Assembly: GCF_014109765.1 (NCBI RefSeq)
Contig: NZ_CP059139.1
Location: 4,282,001 to 4,346,000 of the forward strand
Direction: 5' to 3'
Source of the DNA: Pseudomonas berkeleyensis
GTDB taxonomy: Bacteria > Pseudomonadota > Gammaproteobacteria > Pseudomonadales > Pseudomonadaceae
DNA: 64,000 bases
Part shown: positions 40,463-51,059 of the stretch, one piece after another
Layout: each line of letters starts with the position of its first letter
Position numbering within the stretch: position 1 is the first letter of the stretch
Made by a program: the position numbers and the translations under genes
The notes under the pieces: model-generated
What the model saw: the letters and a program-made list of their open reading frames with translations, nothing else
What the model was told of the DNA's origin: nothing
Database searches by the model: none

Positions 40463-41611
40463 CTACACCGCGCTCAATTTCTCAGCGGCTAGGCGCAGGG
40501 TTTCTTCACGCTTGGCGAAGCAGAAACGTACCAGACGCAAACCCTGTGGCACCGACTGATAGAACACCGACACAGGAATGGCCGCTACGCCATGCTCGCG
40601 GGTCAACCACTCGGCCATGGCCACATCGTCCAGATCCGGGCGGATCGCCGAATAATCAGCCAGCTGGAAATAGGTGCCCGGCGCACGGGTGAAGGTGAAT
40701 CGCGAGCCTGCCAGCAGGTCACAGAACAGGTCGCGCTTGGCCTGATAGAACGCTGGCAGCTCTTCGACATGTTCGGGATGCGCCGCCATGAAATCAGCCA
40801 GGCCATGCTGCAACGGCGTCACACCACAGAAATTGACGTACTGGTGGATCTTGCGCAGCTCGGCGGTCAGTGCCGGCGGGGCGACCACGTAACCGGTCTT
40901 CCAGCCGGTGACGTGGTAGGTCTTGCCAAAAGAGCTGACCACGAAGGCACGCTGATACAGCTCCTCATGGGCCAGCACGCTGGCGTGCTGGGCGCCGTCA
41001 TAGATCAGGTGCTCGTAGACCTCGTCGCTGATCAGGTGAATATCGCGCCCTCGAATCAGCTCGGCCAGGCGATCCAGGTCAGCCCGCGAGATCAGCGCCC
41101 CACTCGGATTGTGCGGCGAATTGAGGAAGATCAGCCGGGTGCGCGGTGTGATCGCATCGGCCAGACGCTGCCAGTCGATGAGGAACGCCGGCAAGGCCAG
41201 CGGCACATGCACGCAGCGCCCTCCCGCCAGTTCCACCGAAGGTTCGTAGCTGTCATAACAGGGATCGAGAACGATGGCTTCATCACCGGCACGGATCAAC
41301 GCCTGCACGGCGCAGAAGATCGCCTCGGTGGCACCTGGGGTGATGGTGATCTCGCTGTCGGCGTCACGTTGCACACCGTAGCTGCGTGCCAGTTTGGCCG
41401 CCACCTGCTGACGCAGGCTCGGCAGCCCGGTCATCGGCGAATACTGATTGCGCCCTTCCAACACATGACGCGCAACCGCCTCGCGCAGCGCCTGCGGGCC
41501 ATCGAAGTCGGGAAAACCCTGAGACAGGTTGATCGCGCCAACATCGGCAGCGAGCTGGGACATGCGGGTAAAGATGGTGGTGCCGACGTTAGGCAGTTTG
41601 CTGGCGAGCAT
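40463..41611 (-). CDS. PLP-dependent aminotransferase, methionine/glutamine type (YbdL-like)
   Basis: A 382-residue class I aminotransferase starting MLASKLPNVGTTIFTRMSQL. It has the NLSQGFPDFDGP segment of the kynurenine/methionine/glutamine transaminase K group, NSPHNPSGA, the ISDEVYEHL aspartate and the PLP lysine in SSFGKTYHVTGWK; the arginine near VRFCFAK binds the carboxylate. E. coli YbdL prefers methionine. Next to an omega-amidase, it probably uses glutamine as amino donor to regenerate methionine from 2-oxo-4-methylthiobutyrate. CAGGAAG before ATG 41611 supports this start over one 16 codons upstream. Confidence 0.92.
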   Translation of the reverse strand: MLASKLPNVGTTIFTRMSQLAADVGAINLSQGFPDFDGPQALREAVARHVLEGRNQYSPMTGLPSLRQQVAAKLARSYGVQRDADSEITITPGATEAIFCAVQALIRAGDEAIVLDPCYDSYEPSVELAGGRCVHVPLALPAFLIDWQRLADAITPRTRLIFLNSPHNPSGALISRADLDRLAELIRGRDIHLISDEVYEHLIYDGAQHASVLAHEELYQRAFVVSSFGKTYHVTGWKTGYVVAPPALTAELRKIHQYVNFCGVTPLQHGLADFMAAHPEHVEELPAFYQAKRDLFCDLLAGSRFTFTRAPGTYFQLADYSAIRPDLDDVAMAEWLTREHGVAAIPVSVFYQSVPQGLRLVRFCFAKREETLRLAAEKLSAV

Positions 41612-41749
41612 CGCGACTTCCTGCGGGGATAAATCAAGCCGCGAGGATAGCCGAAGCACAGCGCGGGCGGCACCCGCGCGGCTTATGAAAAGGCGGAAGA
41701 AGCTTATGCCCTGCCTAGCGCAACGCCACCGGGCAGGACGAGGCCGATC

Positions 41750-43225
41750 TTACTTGCGCTTGTCCTTGCGCTTTTTCTCGGCCTTCTTGTGGTGGCTCAT
41801 CAGGCGGCGTTTCTTGTTCACCTGGCGATCCGTGAGGGTGTTCTTGTTGCCCTCGTAGGGGTTCTCGCCACCTTTGTACTCGATGCGAATCGGCGTACCG
41901 ACCAGCTTGAGCACGCGGCGGTAGGTGTTTTCCAGGTAACGGGTGTAGGCACGCGGTACGGCATCGACCTGGTTACCGTGGATTACGATCAGCGGCGGGT
42001 TGGCACCACCGAGGTGGGCATAGCGCAGCTTGATGCGACGGCCATTGACCAAGGGCGGTGCGTGATCGCTGACGGCATCTTCGAGAATCTGCGTCAGGCG
42101 GCTGGTCGGCCAACGGGTAATGGCCGACTTGAACGAAGCCTGCACCGACTTGTACAGGTGACCCACGCCAGTGCCATGCAGCGCCGAGATGAAGTGGATG
42201 TCGGCGAAGTCGACGAAGAACAGCCGGCGCTCCAGCTCGGTCTTCACGTAGTCCTTCTGGCCCTGATCCATGCCATCCCACTTGTTCAGGGCGATGACCA
42301 GGGCGCGGCCGCTTTCCAGCACGAAGCCGAGCAGGTTGAGGTCATGATCGACCACGCCTTCGCGGGCGTCCATGACGAACACCACGACGTTGGAGTCCTG
42401 AATGGCCTGCAGCGTCTTGACCACCGAGAATTTTTCCACCGCCTCGAAGATCTTGCCGCGGCGGCGCACGCCGGCGGTATCGATCAGGGTGTACTTCTCG
42501 TCGTCACGCTCGAAGGGGATGTAGATGCTGTCGCGAGTGGTGCCCGCCTGGTCATAGACGATCACCCGCTCTTCACCGAGCATACGGTTGACCAGGGTCG
42601 ACTTGCCGACGTTGGGGCGACCGATGATAGCCAGCTTGATACCGTCCTTCTCGCTCGGACCGGGAATGCGCTTGGCCTCCTGGCCTTCCTGCACCTCTTC
42701 CTCGCCAGCGCCCTCCTCCGGCTCGCCGGCATCCTTGGGGAAGGTACCGAGCACGGACTCGAGCATCTGGGTGATGCCACGGCCATGCGCGCCAGCAATC
42801 GCCAATGGCTCGCCCATGCCCATGGGGCTGAACTCGGCGCGGGCCAGGTCGACGTCAAGGTTGTCGACCTTGTTCACCACCAGGAAGCTTTGCTTGTTAC
42901 GACGGCGCAGGTGTTCGCCAATCATCTGGTCGGAAGCGGTCATGCCGGCGCGCGCGTCCACCAGGAACAGCACGGCATCGGCCTCTTCGATAGCCTGCAG
43001 CGACTGCTCGGCCATCTTCGCGTCGATGCCTTCCTCGTCACCGGAAATACCACCGGTGTCGATCACGATATAGGTGCGCCCCTGCCACTTCGCCTCGCCG
43101 TACTGGCGGTCGCGGGTCAGACCGGACAGGTCGCCGACGATGGCGTCGCGGCTGCGGGTCAGGCGATTGAAGAGTGTGGACTTGCCGACATTCGGCCGGC
43201 CCACCAGGGCAATTACGGGAACCAT
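41750..43225 (-). CDS. der: Ribosome-associated GTPase Der (EngA)
   Basis: Der is an essential GTPase for 50S subunit maturation. The 491-residue protein starts [20 protein letters not shown]. Two G domains each carry [13 protein letters not shown] or DTAG and NKVD or NKWD motifs, followed by a KH-like domain. The linker between the G domains (about 160-190) is long and acidic ([19 protein letters not shown]). The C-terminus is a basic tail ([12 protein letters not shown]). The ATG at 43225 was chosen over one four codons upstream. It lies downstream of bamB. Confidence 0.97.
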   Translation of the reverse strand: MVPVIALVGRPNVGKSTLFNRLTRSRDAIVGDLSGLTRDRQYGEAKWQGRTYIVIDTGGISGDEEGIDAKMAEQSLQAIEEADAVLFLVDARAGMTASDQMIGEHLRRRNKQSFLVVNKVDNLDVDLARAEFSPMGMGEPLAIAGAHGRGITQMLESVLGTFPKDAGEPEEGAGEEEVQEGQEAKRIPGPSEKDGIKLAIIGRPNVGKSTLVNRMLGEERVIVYDQAGTTRDSIYIPFERDDEKYTLIDTAGVRRRGKIFEAVEKFSVVKTLQAIQDSNVVVFVMDAREGVVDHDLNLLGFVLESGRALVIALNKWDGMDQGQKDYVKTELERRLFFVDFADIHFISALHGTGVGHLYKSVQASFKSAITRWPTSRLTQILEDAVSDHAPPLVNGRRIKLRYAHLGGANPPLIVIHGNQVDAVPRAYTRYLENTYRRVLKLVGTPIRIEYKGGENPYEGNKNTLTDRQVNKKRRLMSHHKKAEKKRKDKRK

Positions 43226-43260
43226 CAGGCTCTCCACTCGGTTAATTCAGAAAATGCAAA

Positions 43261-43282
43261 GGCCGCTGCAGGGGCAGCGGCC
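43261..43282. terminator. Hairpin between bamB and der
   Basis: GGCCGCTGC (43261-43269) pairs with GCAGCGGCC (43274-43282). On the coding strand a T-rich stretch (TTTGCATTTT) follows, so it may partly terminate the bamB transcript before der. Confidence 0.55.
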
Positions 43283-43338
43283 GGAATCTGTTGCGCATGC
43301 TTCACCCAAACCTCAGGTCTGGATGCAGCATAGTCGGT

Positions 43339-44490
43339 TCATTTGATGGTCAGTGCCACCAACTTGCCGCTATTGCCGTAGACGTACAGCCAGTCACCCA
43401 CCACCAGAGGCTGGGCGCGCAGTCCGTCGCTGTCGATACGGGTACGGCCGACGAAGCGACCATCGACCTGGCTCAACAGGTGCAAATAGCCCTCGAAGTC
43501 ACCCACGGCGACATAGCTGGAGAACACCGCCGGGCCCGACAGTTGGCGACGCGCCATCGAATCGTTGCTCCACAGGGCAGAAGCGCTACGCTCGTCGATA
43601 CCTTCGACGGTACCGCTGGCCATGCTGACGTAAACGTTGCCGAAGCCTTGAGCAACGCCGACCGAGCTGGATGCCTCGCGCTGCCAGAGCACGCGACCGG
43701 ACTCCAGATCCATCGCCGCGACACGGCCCTGGTAGCTCACCGCGTAGACGGTGCCACCGGACAGCAGCAGACCGCCGTCGATGTCGACCACGCGCTCCAG
43801 CTCGGAACGGCCTTGCGGAATGGCGATACGTTGCTCCCAGACCGGCAAGCCACGCTGAGCGTCGACCGCGACGACCTTGCCGCTCGACAGGCCAGCGACT
43901 ACCAGGCGGTTGGTCACCAACGGAGCGCCAGTGCCACGCAGGGTCAGCACGGCCGGAGTATTCTCGACGATCCAGCGCTGGCTACCGGTGCTGGCATCGA
44001 AAGCGATCAGGCGGTCGTCCTGGGTTTGTACCACGACGATGTCACCATTGCTGGCAGGCGCGGCCAGCACTTCGCTGGTTACGCGCGAACGCCACTGCTC
44101 TTCGCCATCGCTGGCATCGAGGGCGATCACTTCACCCTTGAGCGTGCCCAGCAATACCTGGCCGTAGCCAACACCGATGGCGCCGGACACCGGGATTTCA
44201 AGCTTCTTACGCCAGATCACCTTGCCGCTGGTGCGATCCATGGCCATGACCAGCCCCTCGACATCGGCGGCGTAGATGACATCGCCGTCGATAGCCGGAA
44301 CCAGCATGTTGAAGGTGTCGCCCTGGCCGTCACCGACGGAGCGGCTCCACTCGGTGCGCAGCTCGACTTCGACGTCGAACTTGGTCAGTTCGGCGGGCGG
44401 CAGTTCCTTCTTGCTATTGCTGCTGCAACCCACGGCCAGAACGGCCAGGGCCAGCAGTGCGGCATTCTTCCAACGCATCACGTCACGCAT
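43339..44490 (-). CDS. bamB: Outer membrane protein assembly factor BamB
   Basis: BamB is the beta-propeller lipoprotein of the BAM complex that inserts outer-membrane proteins. The 383-residue product has a lipobox LAVLAVGCSS (cysteine near residue 22) and eight PQQ-like WD-type blades, with repeats such as VYAADVEGLVMAMDRTSGKV and VIALDASDGEEQWR. It overlaps the end of the upstream YfgM-like gene by 8 bases. A start at the fourth-following ATG (44478) is also possible. The YfgM-BamB-Der order is conserved in gammaproteobacteria. Confidence 0.96.
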   Translation of the reverse strand: MRDVMRWKNAALLALAVLAVGCSSNSKKELPPAELTKFDVEVELRTEWSRSVGDGQGDTFNMLVPAIDGDVIYAADVEGLVMAMDRTSGKVIWRKKLEIPVSGAIGVGYGQVLLGTLKGEVIALDASDGEEQWRSRVTSEVLAAPASNGDIVVVQTQDDRLIAFDASTGSQRWIVENTPAVLTLRGTGAPLVTNRLVVAGLSSGKVVAVDAQRGLPVWEQRIAIPQGRSELERVVDIDGGLLLSGGTVYAVSYQGRVAAMDLESGRVLWQREASSSVGVAQGFGNVYVSMASGTVEGIDERSASALWSNDSMARRQLSGPAVFSSYVAVGDFEGYLHLLSQVDGRFVGRTRIDSDGLRAQPLVVGDWLYVYGNSGKLVALTIK

Positions 44491-45121
44491 CCCCTTTTGC
44501 CAGGTCGTCCAGCTTCATCTGCAGGCCGCCAACAGCGGCGTCGTCGGCCAGCGCATCCTTGGCCTTCTGATAGGCGGCATGCGCGTCATCGCTGCGACCC
44601 AGCTGTACCAGCAGATCGCCCTTGAGTTCTTCACGGCTGGCGAGGAAAGCGTCCTCGACCTTGCCATCGAGCAGTTTCAGCGCGGCGTCAGCCTTGTCCT
44701 GTGCAGCCAGTACGCGAGCCAGACGCTGACGGGCCATCTCGCCCAGCGTCGCGTCGGCCGGCTTGTCGACCACGGCTTGCAACGCAACGGCCGCATCATC
44801 GAGGCGCTCGGCCTCGACAGCGACCTTGGCAACGAACAGATTGCCGTACTGAGCGTAATGGCTGCCGCCATATTCGCTGTTGAGCTTGCCGGCCAGATCC
44901 GCAACCTTGGCCGCATCGGGTTTGCCTGCCGGATCCAGGGCGGTTTCCAGCAACTGCTGATAGAGCATCGAGGCGCCCTGCGACTGGTTGACCTGATATT
45001 TCTGCCAGGCGTGCCAGCCGAATACCGCTACCAGCGCCAATACGCCACCGGCCAGCAAAGGCTTGCCGTTGCGTTCCCACCAGTCCTTCAGTTGCGCGAT
45101 CTGTTCGTCTTCGGTCTGCAT
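44483..45121 (-). CDS. YfgM-family TPR protein of the Sec/periplasmic chaperone network
   Basis: A 212-residue membrane-anchored protein starting MQTEDEQIAQLKDWWERNGK. A single membrane helix (about 21-40, PLLAGGVLALVAVFGWHAW) is followed by periplasmic tetratricopeptide-like repeats to the end. In E. coli YfgM associates with PpiD and SecYEG to hand over periplasmic proteins. The N-terminal DEQ..LKDWWERNGK segment is the family hallmark. It lies between hisS and bamB. The start was placed at MQTED; upstream in-frame codons overlap the hisS end. Confidence 0.92.
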   Translation of the reverse strand: MQTEDEQIAQLKDWWERNGKPLLAGGVLALVAVFGWHAWQKYQVNQSQGASMLYQQLLETALDPAGKPDAAKVADLAGKLNSEYGGSHYAQYGNLFVAKVAVEAERLDDAAVALQAVVDKPADATLGEMARQRLARVLAAQDKADAALKLLDGKVEDAFLASREELKGDLLVQLGRSDDAHAAYQKAKDALADDAAVGGLQMKLDDLAKGDA

Positions 45122-45152
45122 GTTTAACCCTGTTCCTAAGCTATTCGGATGC

Positions 45153-46442
45153 TCAAGCCTGCGCCAGGCAGGCTGCAAGATGCTCGGCCAGAGCATCCCA
45201 GGCAACGCTTTGTTGTTCACTGTCGTCGCGCAGCGGTTTGAAACCTACCACGCGCCCTGCCAATTCGTCGTCCCCCAGAATCAGCGCATAGCGTGCGCCA
45301 CTCTTGTCGGCCTTCTTGAACTGGCTCTTGAAACTACCGGCACCGGCGTTGACCAGTAGACGAATGCCGGGAATGGCATCGCGAATTCGCTCGGCCAGCG
45401 ACAGTGCCGCCAGCTCGGCCGGCTCACCGAATGCGCAGATGTAGATGTCGGCAGCACGATTCAACTCGGCCGGCAGCAGTTCGAGAGTTTCCAGCAGCAG
45501 TACCAGGCGCTCCACGCCCATGGCGAAACCTACGCCAGGCGTCGGCTTGCCACCGAGCTGCCCGACCAGGCCGTCATAACGACCACCGGCACAGACGGTA
45601 CCCTGCGAGCCCAGCTTGTCGGTGACCCACTCGAATACGGTGCGATTGTAATAATCCAGGCCGCGTACCAGCTTCTGGTTGATCTGATAACGGATGCCAG
45701 CGGCATCCAGGCGCGCCTTGACGCCTTCGAAGTGCTGCAGCGACTCCTCGTCCAGATAGTTCCCCAGAACCGGCGCACCTACCAGAACGGCCTGAGTGCT
45801 CTCGCTCTTGCTGTCGAGGATACGCAGCGGATTGGTGGTCAGGCGACGCTGGCTGTCTTCGTCGAGCTGATCGAAACGCTCCTGCAGGTAAGCCACCAGA
45901 GCGTCACGATAGGCGGCGCGTGCTTCGCTGGAGCCCAGGCTGTTGAGCTGCAGGGTCACTGCATCGGACAGGCCGAGCTGCTTCCACAGACGCCAGGTGA
46001 GCACGATCAGTTCGGCATCGACGTCCGGTCCCGGCAGATTGAAGGCTTCCACGCCCACCTGATGGAACTGGCGGTAGCGCCCCTTCTGCGGCTTCTCGTA
46101 GCGGAACATCGGGCCGGCATACCACAGCTTCTGCACCTGGCCACCACCGGACAAACCGTGCTCGAGCACGGCACGCACGCAGCCGGCGGTTCCTTCGGGA
46201 CGCAGGGTCAGCGATTCCTCGTTACGGTCGCGGAAGGTGTACATCTCCTTGTCGACCACGTCGGTGCCTTCGCCAATACCGCGGGCGAACAGCTCGGTGT
46301 ACTCGACGATGGGCAGACGGATTTCCTTGTAGCCATAGCCATCGAGCAGGCTGACCAGGGTGCTTTCCAGGTAGCGCCAGGCAGGCGTCTGCTCCGGCAG
46401 GATATCGTTCATGCCACGAATGGCTTGCAGGGACTTGCTCAC
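45153..46442 (-). CDS. hisS: Histidyl-tRNA synthetase
   Basis: Class II aminoacyl-tRNA synthetase of 429 residues starting [20 protein letters not shown]. Motif 2 is at [19 protein letters not shown]. The histidine-specific signatures are [15 protein letters not shown] and [10 protein letters not shown], and motif 3 reads [11 protein letters not shown]. The C-terminal anticodon-binding domain follows from about 330. It lies 23 bp downstream of ispG on the same strand. Confidence 0.98.
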   Translation of the reverse strand: MSKSLQAIRGMNDILPEQTPAWRYLESTLVSLLDGYGYKEIRLPIVEYTELFARGIGEGTDVVDKEMYTFRDRNEESLTLRPEGTAGCVRAVLEHGLSGGGQVQKLWYAGPMFRYEKPQKGRYRQFHQVGVEAFNLPGPDVDAELIVLTWRLWKQLGLSDAVTLQLNSLGSSEARAAYRDALVAYLQERFDQLDEDSQRRLTTNPLRILDSKSESTQAVLVGAPVLGNYLDEESLQHFEGVKARLDAAGIRYQINQKLVRGLDYYNRTVFEWVTDKLGSQGTVCAGGRYDGLVGQLGGKPTPGVGFAMGVERLVLLLETLELLPAELNRAADIYICAFGEPAELAALSLAERIRDAIPGIRLLVNAGAGSFKSQFKKADKSGARYALILGDDELAGRVVGFKPLRDDSEQQSVAWDALAEHLAACLAQA

Positions 46443-46465
46443 AAAGAATCCTTAAGACGCAGCTC

Positions 46466-47578
46466 TCAGCCGCGTACGATCACAGCGGCATCAGCGGCGG
46501 CCTTCTCGGCCGCCTTGTCGCGGATGAGCTTCTCCAGCTCGTCCACCAGGTTTTCATTGGTCAGCTTCGAGGCCGGTTTGCCATCGATATAGACCAGGTT
46601 GTTCGGGCTACCGCCGGTAAGGCCGATATGCGCCTCCTTGGCTTCGCCAGGCCCATTGACCACACAACCGATCACGGCGACGTCCAGCGGCACCAGCAGA
46701 TCCTCGACACGGCTTTCCAGCTCGTTCATGGTCTTGACCACATCGAAGTTCTGCCGCGAGCAGCTCGGGCAGGCGATGAAGTTGATGCCACGCGAACGCA
46801 GACGCAGGGATTTGAGGATGTCGAAACCAACCTTGATCTCCTCCACCGGGTCAGCGGCCAGCGAGATGCGGATGGTATCGCCAATTCCGTCGGCCAGCAG
46901 CATGCCCAGTCCCACCGCGGACTTCACCGTGCCCGAACGCAAACCGCCGGCTTCGGTGATGCCCAAATGCAGTGGCTGCTCGATCTGCTTGGCCAGCAGC
47001 CGATAGGCCTCCACCGCCATGAACACGTCGGAGGCCTTCACGCTGACCTTGAAGTCAGGAAAATTCAGGCGATCCAGGTGTTCGACATGGCGCAAAGCCG
47101 ACTCGACCAGTGCCGCAGGAGTCGGCTCGCCGTATTTCTTCTGCAGATCCTTTTCCAGCGAACCGGCATTGACGCCGATGCGGATCGGGATGCCCTTGTC
47201 GCGCGCAGCCTCGACCACCGCCCTGACGCGATCCTCACGACCGATGTTGCCGGGGTTGATGCGCAGACAGTCGACGCCCAGTTCAGCCACCCGCAGGGCG
47301 ATCTGGTAATCGAAGTGAATATCCGCCACCAGCGGTACGCGTACCTGCTGCTTGATGCGACCGAAGGCCTCAGCAGCGTCCATGTCCGGCACGGAGACGC
47401 GCACGATGTCGGCGCCGGCGTCTTCCAGGCGACGAATCTGCGCCACGGTAGCAGCGACATCATTGGTGTCGGTGTTGGTCATGCTCTGTACCGCGATCGG
47501 CGCATCACCGCCCACCGGTACCGAGCCAACCCAGATCTTGCGCGACAGTCGGCGCTTGATCGGCGATTCGCAATGCAT
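46466..47578 (-). CDS. ispG: (E)-4-hydroxy-3-methylbut-2-enyl-diphosphate synthase
   Basis: IspG (GcpE) makes HMBPP from MEcPP in the non-mevalonate isoprenoid pathway, using a [4Fe-4S] cluster. The 370-residue protein has an N-terminal TIM barrel ([40 protein letters not shown]) and a C-terminal cluster domain with [10 protein letters not shown] and the later GCVVNGPGE, containing the three cysteines and the glutamate ligand. It lies between rodZ (3 bp upstream) and hisS. Its cluster is probably supplied by the isc system nearby. Confidence 0.97.
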   Translation of the reverse strand: MHCESPIKRRLSRKIWVGSVPVGGDAPIAVQSMTNTDTNDVAATVAQIRRLEDAGADIVRVSVPDMDAAEAFGRIKQQVRVPLVADIHFDYQIALRVAELGVDCLRINPGNIGREDRVRAVVEAARDKGIPIRIGVNAGSLEKDLQKKYGEPTPAALVESALRHVEHLDRLNFPDFKVSVKASDVFMAVEAYRLLAKQIEQPLHLGITEAGGLRSGTVKSAVGLGMLLADGIGDTIRISLAADPVEEIKVGFDILKSLRLRSRGINFIACPSCSRQNFDVVKTMNELESRVEDLLVPLDVAVIGCVVNGPGEAKEAHIGLTGGSPNNLVYIDGKPASKLTNENLVDELEKLIRDKAAEKAAADAAVIVRG

Positions 47579-47581
47579 GAT

Positions 47582-48577
47582 TTACAACCCCAGTTTCAGG
47601 CGCGCGGTTTCGCCAGTCATGTGCGGCGCAACATTGACGTTCTCGCCGTTGTAGCTGACCTGGGCGCCCCGGGCGAAGCCCAGGCGCAGCTCCAGCGGAG
47701 CCTTGCCGCTCAGCTCGATACGCTCACCACTACGCTTGAGCGCACTCAGCAGTACCTTGCCATCAGCATCGGTGACCTGCGTCCAGCAATCGGCGGTGAA
47801 TTGGATGTTCAGCGCGCCCTGTCCAGCAGCGATCGCAACAGGTGCAGCCGGCTGAGCAGCAGAGGCTGCCGGCGCCTGTTCTGCAGCAGGAGTAGTTGGT
47901 GCAGGTGCCGCCTGGCTTTCTGGCGCGGCAGCAGCGGTGGAATCAGCAGTCGCCGGCTCACTAGCAGACTGCTGGCCATCACTGGAAACTTCCGGCGCCT
48001 CACCCGGCTCTATCGGCAGCAGCAGAGGGCTGCTCTGCTCGTTACCCTGGGCAGCGACCACGGCCTGATCTTCCGGCTCGGCCAGCGAGTGAACCTGGGT
48101 AGTGCCATCGGCGCCATCCACTTCCACATGCTCCAAGCCCAGATCGGCCAGGCTGGCAACAGGGCGTCCCTGATCCTGCCACCAGAGAAAACCGGCGCCG
48201 ACCAACGCCAGCAGCAGCAGGAAGCTCACCAGGCGCAGAATGCTCTGCGAGTAACGTACTGGTTCTTCGATACGACCCAGGCTGTGCACGCTACTGCCGG
48301 CCGAATCGGTACCGGTGAACTGATCGAACTCCACCACCAGGCGATTCTGATCCAGCTCCAGCAACTTGGCGTAAGCACGGATATAACCGCGAGCGAAAGT
48401 CGTACCCGGCAGCTTGTCGAAGGCTCCGGCCTCGATCTGGGCCAGACGCTGTGGCGTCAGGTTGAGCTGCACTGCTACTTCAGCGACGCTCCACCCTTTG
48501 ATCTCGCGGGCCTGGCGCAGGCTTTCGCCTGGATTGTTCGGCATTGGCTGTGTCACTTCGCTATGTGCCGTTTTCAT
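47582..48577 (-). CDS. rodZ: Cytoskeletal membrane protein RodZ
   Basis: RodZ links MreB filaments to the cell-wall elongation machinery. The 331-residue protein has an N-terminal Xre-type helix-turn-helix (about 16-85, GESLRQAREIKGWSVAEVAV), one membrane helix (about 112-132, ILRLVSFLLLLALVGAGFLW), a proline/alanine-rich periplasmic linker (about 200-255) and a C-terminal DUF4115 beta domain with CWTQVTDADGKVLLSALKR. The start overlaps the pilW stop by 4 bases (ATGA). The order pilW-rodZ-ispG-hisS is usual. Confidence 0.94.
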   Translation of the reverse strand: MKTAHSEVTQPMPNNPGESLRQAREIKGWSVAEVAVQLNLTPQRLAQIEAGAFDKLPGTTFARGYIRAYAKLLELDQNRLVVEFDQFTGTDSAGSSVHSLGRIEEPVRYSQSILRLVSFLLLLALVGAGFLWWQDQGRPVASLADLGLEHVEVDGADGTTQVHSLAEPEDQAVVAAQGNEQSSPLLLPIEPGEAPEVSSDGQQSASEPATADSTAAAAPESQAAPAPTTPAAEQAPAASAAQPAAPVAIAAGQGALNIQFTADCWTQVTDADGKVLLSALKRSGERIELSGKAPLELRLGFARGAQVSYNGENVNVAPHMTGETARLKLGL

Positions 48578-49335
48578 TTTTGCCCCGAAACGTATTGCTG
48601 ATATTCCTGAGAAGCCGGGTACAGGCGTCGCAATTGCAGCCCGAGGCTGGCCGCCCGATCACGATCTTCGAAGACCTCGGCCAGACGCGCACCAAGCAGC
48701 AGGCTGCGAGCATTCTGCGGCGCCATCTCGCTGTAACTGTCGTAGTAACTGCGAGCCGGTACGTATTCTTTGTCCTCGTAGGACAGTAAGGCCATTTCCA
48801 GCAACGCACGTGGCTGGCGACTGCTCAGGCGCAACGCACGCTGGAAATACTCCTTGGCCTGCTCACGCTGATTCAACTGCAGCGCCGTCAGCCCCAGATT
48901 CTCGAACACCCGGGAACGCTCCGGATAGAGGTTGTCCTCGGCCGCTTTGAGGTAGGTGTTCATGGCGTCCTGATAACGCTTCTGCTCGAACAGAAAGCCA
49001 CCATAGTTGTTCAGCAGGCGCGCATCTTTCGGGCGCTGGGACAGCGCCTTGCGAAAATGCTCATCGGCCAGTTTCGGTTCCATTTCCAGCTGAAAGGCCA
49101 TGGCCAGTGCGGCATGGGCGTCAGCATTGGACGGATCCAGATCGAGCGCATTCTTCAGTGGCACCTTGGCACGCTGGGTGTCGCCCTGCTGGATATACGC
49201 GACCCCCAGTTGCACATAAGAGTCACGCGCCTTTTCACGCCCTTCCGCCGTACGCATGGGGTCGACATCGCCAGTGGTCACGCAACCACCGAGCAGGCTG
49301 ACGACGAGCAATAACAGCGCGGGGCGCAAGGTCAT
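48574..49335 (-). CDS. pilW: Type IV pilus biogenesis/stability lipoprotein PilW (PilF)
   Basis: The pilotin-like protein that brings the PilQ secretin to the outer membrane for type IV pili. The 253-residue product starts MTLRPALLLLVVSLLGGC, a lipoprotein signal. Six tetratricopeptide repeats span about 35-230 (for example YVQLGVAYIQQGDTQRAKVP and AHAALAMAFQLEMEPKLADE). GAGG six bases upstream supports this start; a longer frame reaches into rlmN. It is known as pilF in P. aeruginosa. It lies 13 bp downstream of rlmN. Confidence 0.93.
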   Translation of the reverse strand: MTLRPALLLLVVSLLGGCVTTGDVDPMRTAEGREKARDSYVQLGVAYIQQGDTQRAKVPLKNALDLDPSNADAHAALAMAFQLEMEPKLADEHFRKALSQRPKDARLLNNYGGFLFEQKRYQDAMNTYLKAAEDNLYPERSRVFENLGLTALQLNQREQAKEYFQRALRLSSRQPRALLEMALLSYEDKEYVPARSYYDSYSEMAPQNARSLLLGARLAEVFEDRDRAASLGLQLRRLYPASQEYQQYVSGQK

Positions 49336-49348
49336 AGGCATCCTCTTT

Positions 49349-50497
49349 TCAATTTCGGTTGACAGCGGCAGCAGGCTCTTGCGCCTCGCTACCCAGCTGG
49401 CGCACGGCGATATAGCGCTCGCTGCGGCGGGTACGATCCATGACCTGGCCAACCAACTGACCGCAGGCGGCATCGATATCGTCACCACGCGTCGTGCGTA
49501 CCGTGACGTTATGACCAGCCTTGTGCAACAGATCCTGGAAGCGGCGAATAGCGTTATTGCTCGGCCGCTCGTATCCCGAGAAGGGGAATGGATTAAACGG
49601 AATCAGGTTGATCTTGCAAGGCACATCGGCGAGAAGTGCGATCATCTGCTCAGCGTGCTCGGGTTGATCATTGACGCCCTTGAGCAAGGTGTACTCAATG
49701 GTCAGCACACGCTTTTCACCGAGCTTGGAGATGTAGCGCTTGCACGCCGCCAGGAGCACTTCCAGCGGGTACTTCTTGTTGATCGGCACCAACTGGTTGC
49801 GCAGTTCGTCGTTGGGCGCGTGCAGCGACAGCGCCAGGGAAACGTCGATCACCTCGGCCAGCTTGTCGATCATCGGCACCACGCCGGAGGTGGACAAAGT
49901 CACCTTGCGCTTGGAAATGCCATAACCAAGATCGTCCATCATGATCTGCATGGCAGAGACGACGTTGTCGAAGTTCAGCAGCGGCTCACCCATGCCCATC
50001 ATCACCACGTTGGTGATGGCACGGTCGATCTTCGCCGGCACGCTGCCGAAGGATTTGTTGGCGATCCACACCTGGCCGATGATCTCGGCACTGGTCAGGT
50101 CGCTGTTGAAACCCTGCTTGCCGGTGGAGCAGAAGCTGCAATCCAGTGCACAGCCGGCCTGCGACGACACACACAGGGTGCCACGGCCGTTCTGCGGGAT
50201 GTATACGGTTTCAACACAGCTGCCGGACGCCACACGCACCACCCACTTGCGCGTGCCATCGGCGGAAATATTTTCGCTGACCACTTCCGGGCTGCGAATC
50301 TCGGCAGAGGCCTCGAGCTTCTCGCGCAAGGCCTTGCCAACGTTGCTCATGGCGGCGAAATCATCGACGCCAAAGTGGTGAATCCACTTCATTACCTGGC
50401 CGGCACGGAAGCGCTTCTCGCCAATGGACTCGAAGAACTTTTCCATTTCCGGCTGGGTCAGGCCCAGCAGGTTGATCTTGCCGGTGGTATTGGTCAT
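49349..50497 (-). CDS. rlmN: Dual-specificity rRNA/tRNA m2A methyltransferase RlmN
   Basis: A 382-residue radical-SAM enzyme that methylates C2 of A2503 in 23S rRNA and A37 in some tRNAs. The cluster motif C-x3-C-x2-C is [15 protein letters not shown]. The methyl-carrying cysteine lies near the C-terminus in DIDAACGQL, and the [13 protein letters not shown] and [11 protein letters not shown] segments are present. It is upstream of pilW and 28 bp downstream of ndk. Confidence 0.97.
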   Translation of the reverse strand: MTNTTGKINLLGLTQPEMEKFFESIGEKRFRAGQVMKWIHHFGVDDFAAMSNVGKALREKLEASAEIRSPEVVSENISADGTRKWVVRVASGSCVETVYIPQNGRGTLCVSSQAGCALDCSFCSTGKQGFNSDLTSAEIIGQVWIANKSFGSVPAKIDRAITNVVMMGMGEPLLNFDNVVSAMQIMMDDLGYGISKRKVTLSTSGVVPMIDKLAEVIDVSLALSLHAPNDELRNQLVPINKKYPLEVLLAACKRYISKLGEKRVLTIEYTLLKGVNDQPEHAEQMIALLADVPCKINLIPFNPFPFSGYERPSNNAIRRFQDLLHKAGHNVTVRTTRGDDIDAACGQLVGQVMDRTRRSERYIAVRQLGSEAQEPAAAVNRN

Positions 50498-50525
50498 GGC
50501 TTCACCCTCGCATCATTCGCTGTAA

Positions 50526-50957
50526 TCAGCGAATGCGCGCGCACTGCTCGGTAGCGGAGAAGAAGTAAGCGATCTCGCGAGCAGCGGAAGCTTCGGAATC
50601 CGAACCGTGAACGGCGTTCTCGTCGATGGAAACGGCGAAATCGGCGCGAATGGTGCCGGCGGCAGCTTCTTTCGGGTTGGTAGCGCCCATCAGCTCACGG
50701 TTCTTGGCAACGGCGTTCTCGCCTTCCAGAACCTGAACGATGACCGGACCGGAAGTCATGAAAGCAACCAGATCCTTGAAGAAGCCACGCTCGCTGTGCT
50801 CAGCGTAGAAGCCAGCAGCTTCGCGCTCGGACAGTTGAACCATCTTCGAAGCTACGACACGCAGGCCGGCCTTTTCGAAACGGGAGGTGATCTCACCGAT
50901 GACGTTCTTGGCAACGGCGTCAGGCTTGATGATGGAGAAAGTACGTTGAACGGCCAT
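50526..50957 (-). CDS. ndk: Nucleoside diphosphate kinase
   Basis: Ndk balances NTP pools by phosphate transfer through a histidine. The 143-residue protein starts [20 protein letters not shown]. The catalytic histidine is in NAVHGSDS, and [12 protein letters not shown] and the Kpn-loop region are intact. The length is standard. A 118-bp gap containing a terminator separates it from the upstream isc operon. Confidence 0.98.
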   Translation of the reverse strand: MAVQRTFSIIKPDAVAKNVIGEITSRFEKAGLRVVASKMVQLSEREAAGFYAEHSERGFFKDLVAFMTSGPVIVQVLEGENAVAKNRELMGATNPKEAAAGTIRADFAVSIDENAVHGSDSEASAAREIAYFFSATEQCARIR

Positions 50958-50986
50958 GTGAAGCTCCAGAAACTATGGGTTAAAGC

Positions 50987-51018
50987 GAAAAATTAAACCC
51001 GCGAATTATACGCGGGTT
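50987..51018 (-). terminator. Terminator at the end of the isc operon
   Basis: AACCCGCG (50996-51003) pairs perfectly with CGCGGGTT (51011-51018). On the minus strand the stem is followed by TAATTTTTC, so it ends transcripts coming from iscX. Confidence 0.8.
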
Positions 51019-51059
51019 CCGGTCAAAAGCGTAGGGCGTGCGCCCTGAGGCGCCTGGGC

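Noticed and set aside
43261..43282. Possible riboswitch or small RNA between der and bamB
   Set aside because: Only a single simple hairpin is present with nothing conserved around it; terminator or processing site is simpler.
41789..43333. A 514-codon frame antisense to der
   Set aside because: Shadow of der; no domain or ribosome-binding site.
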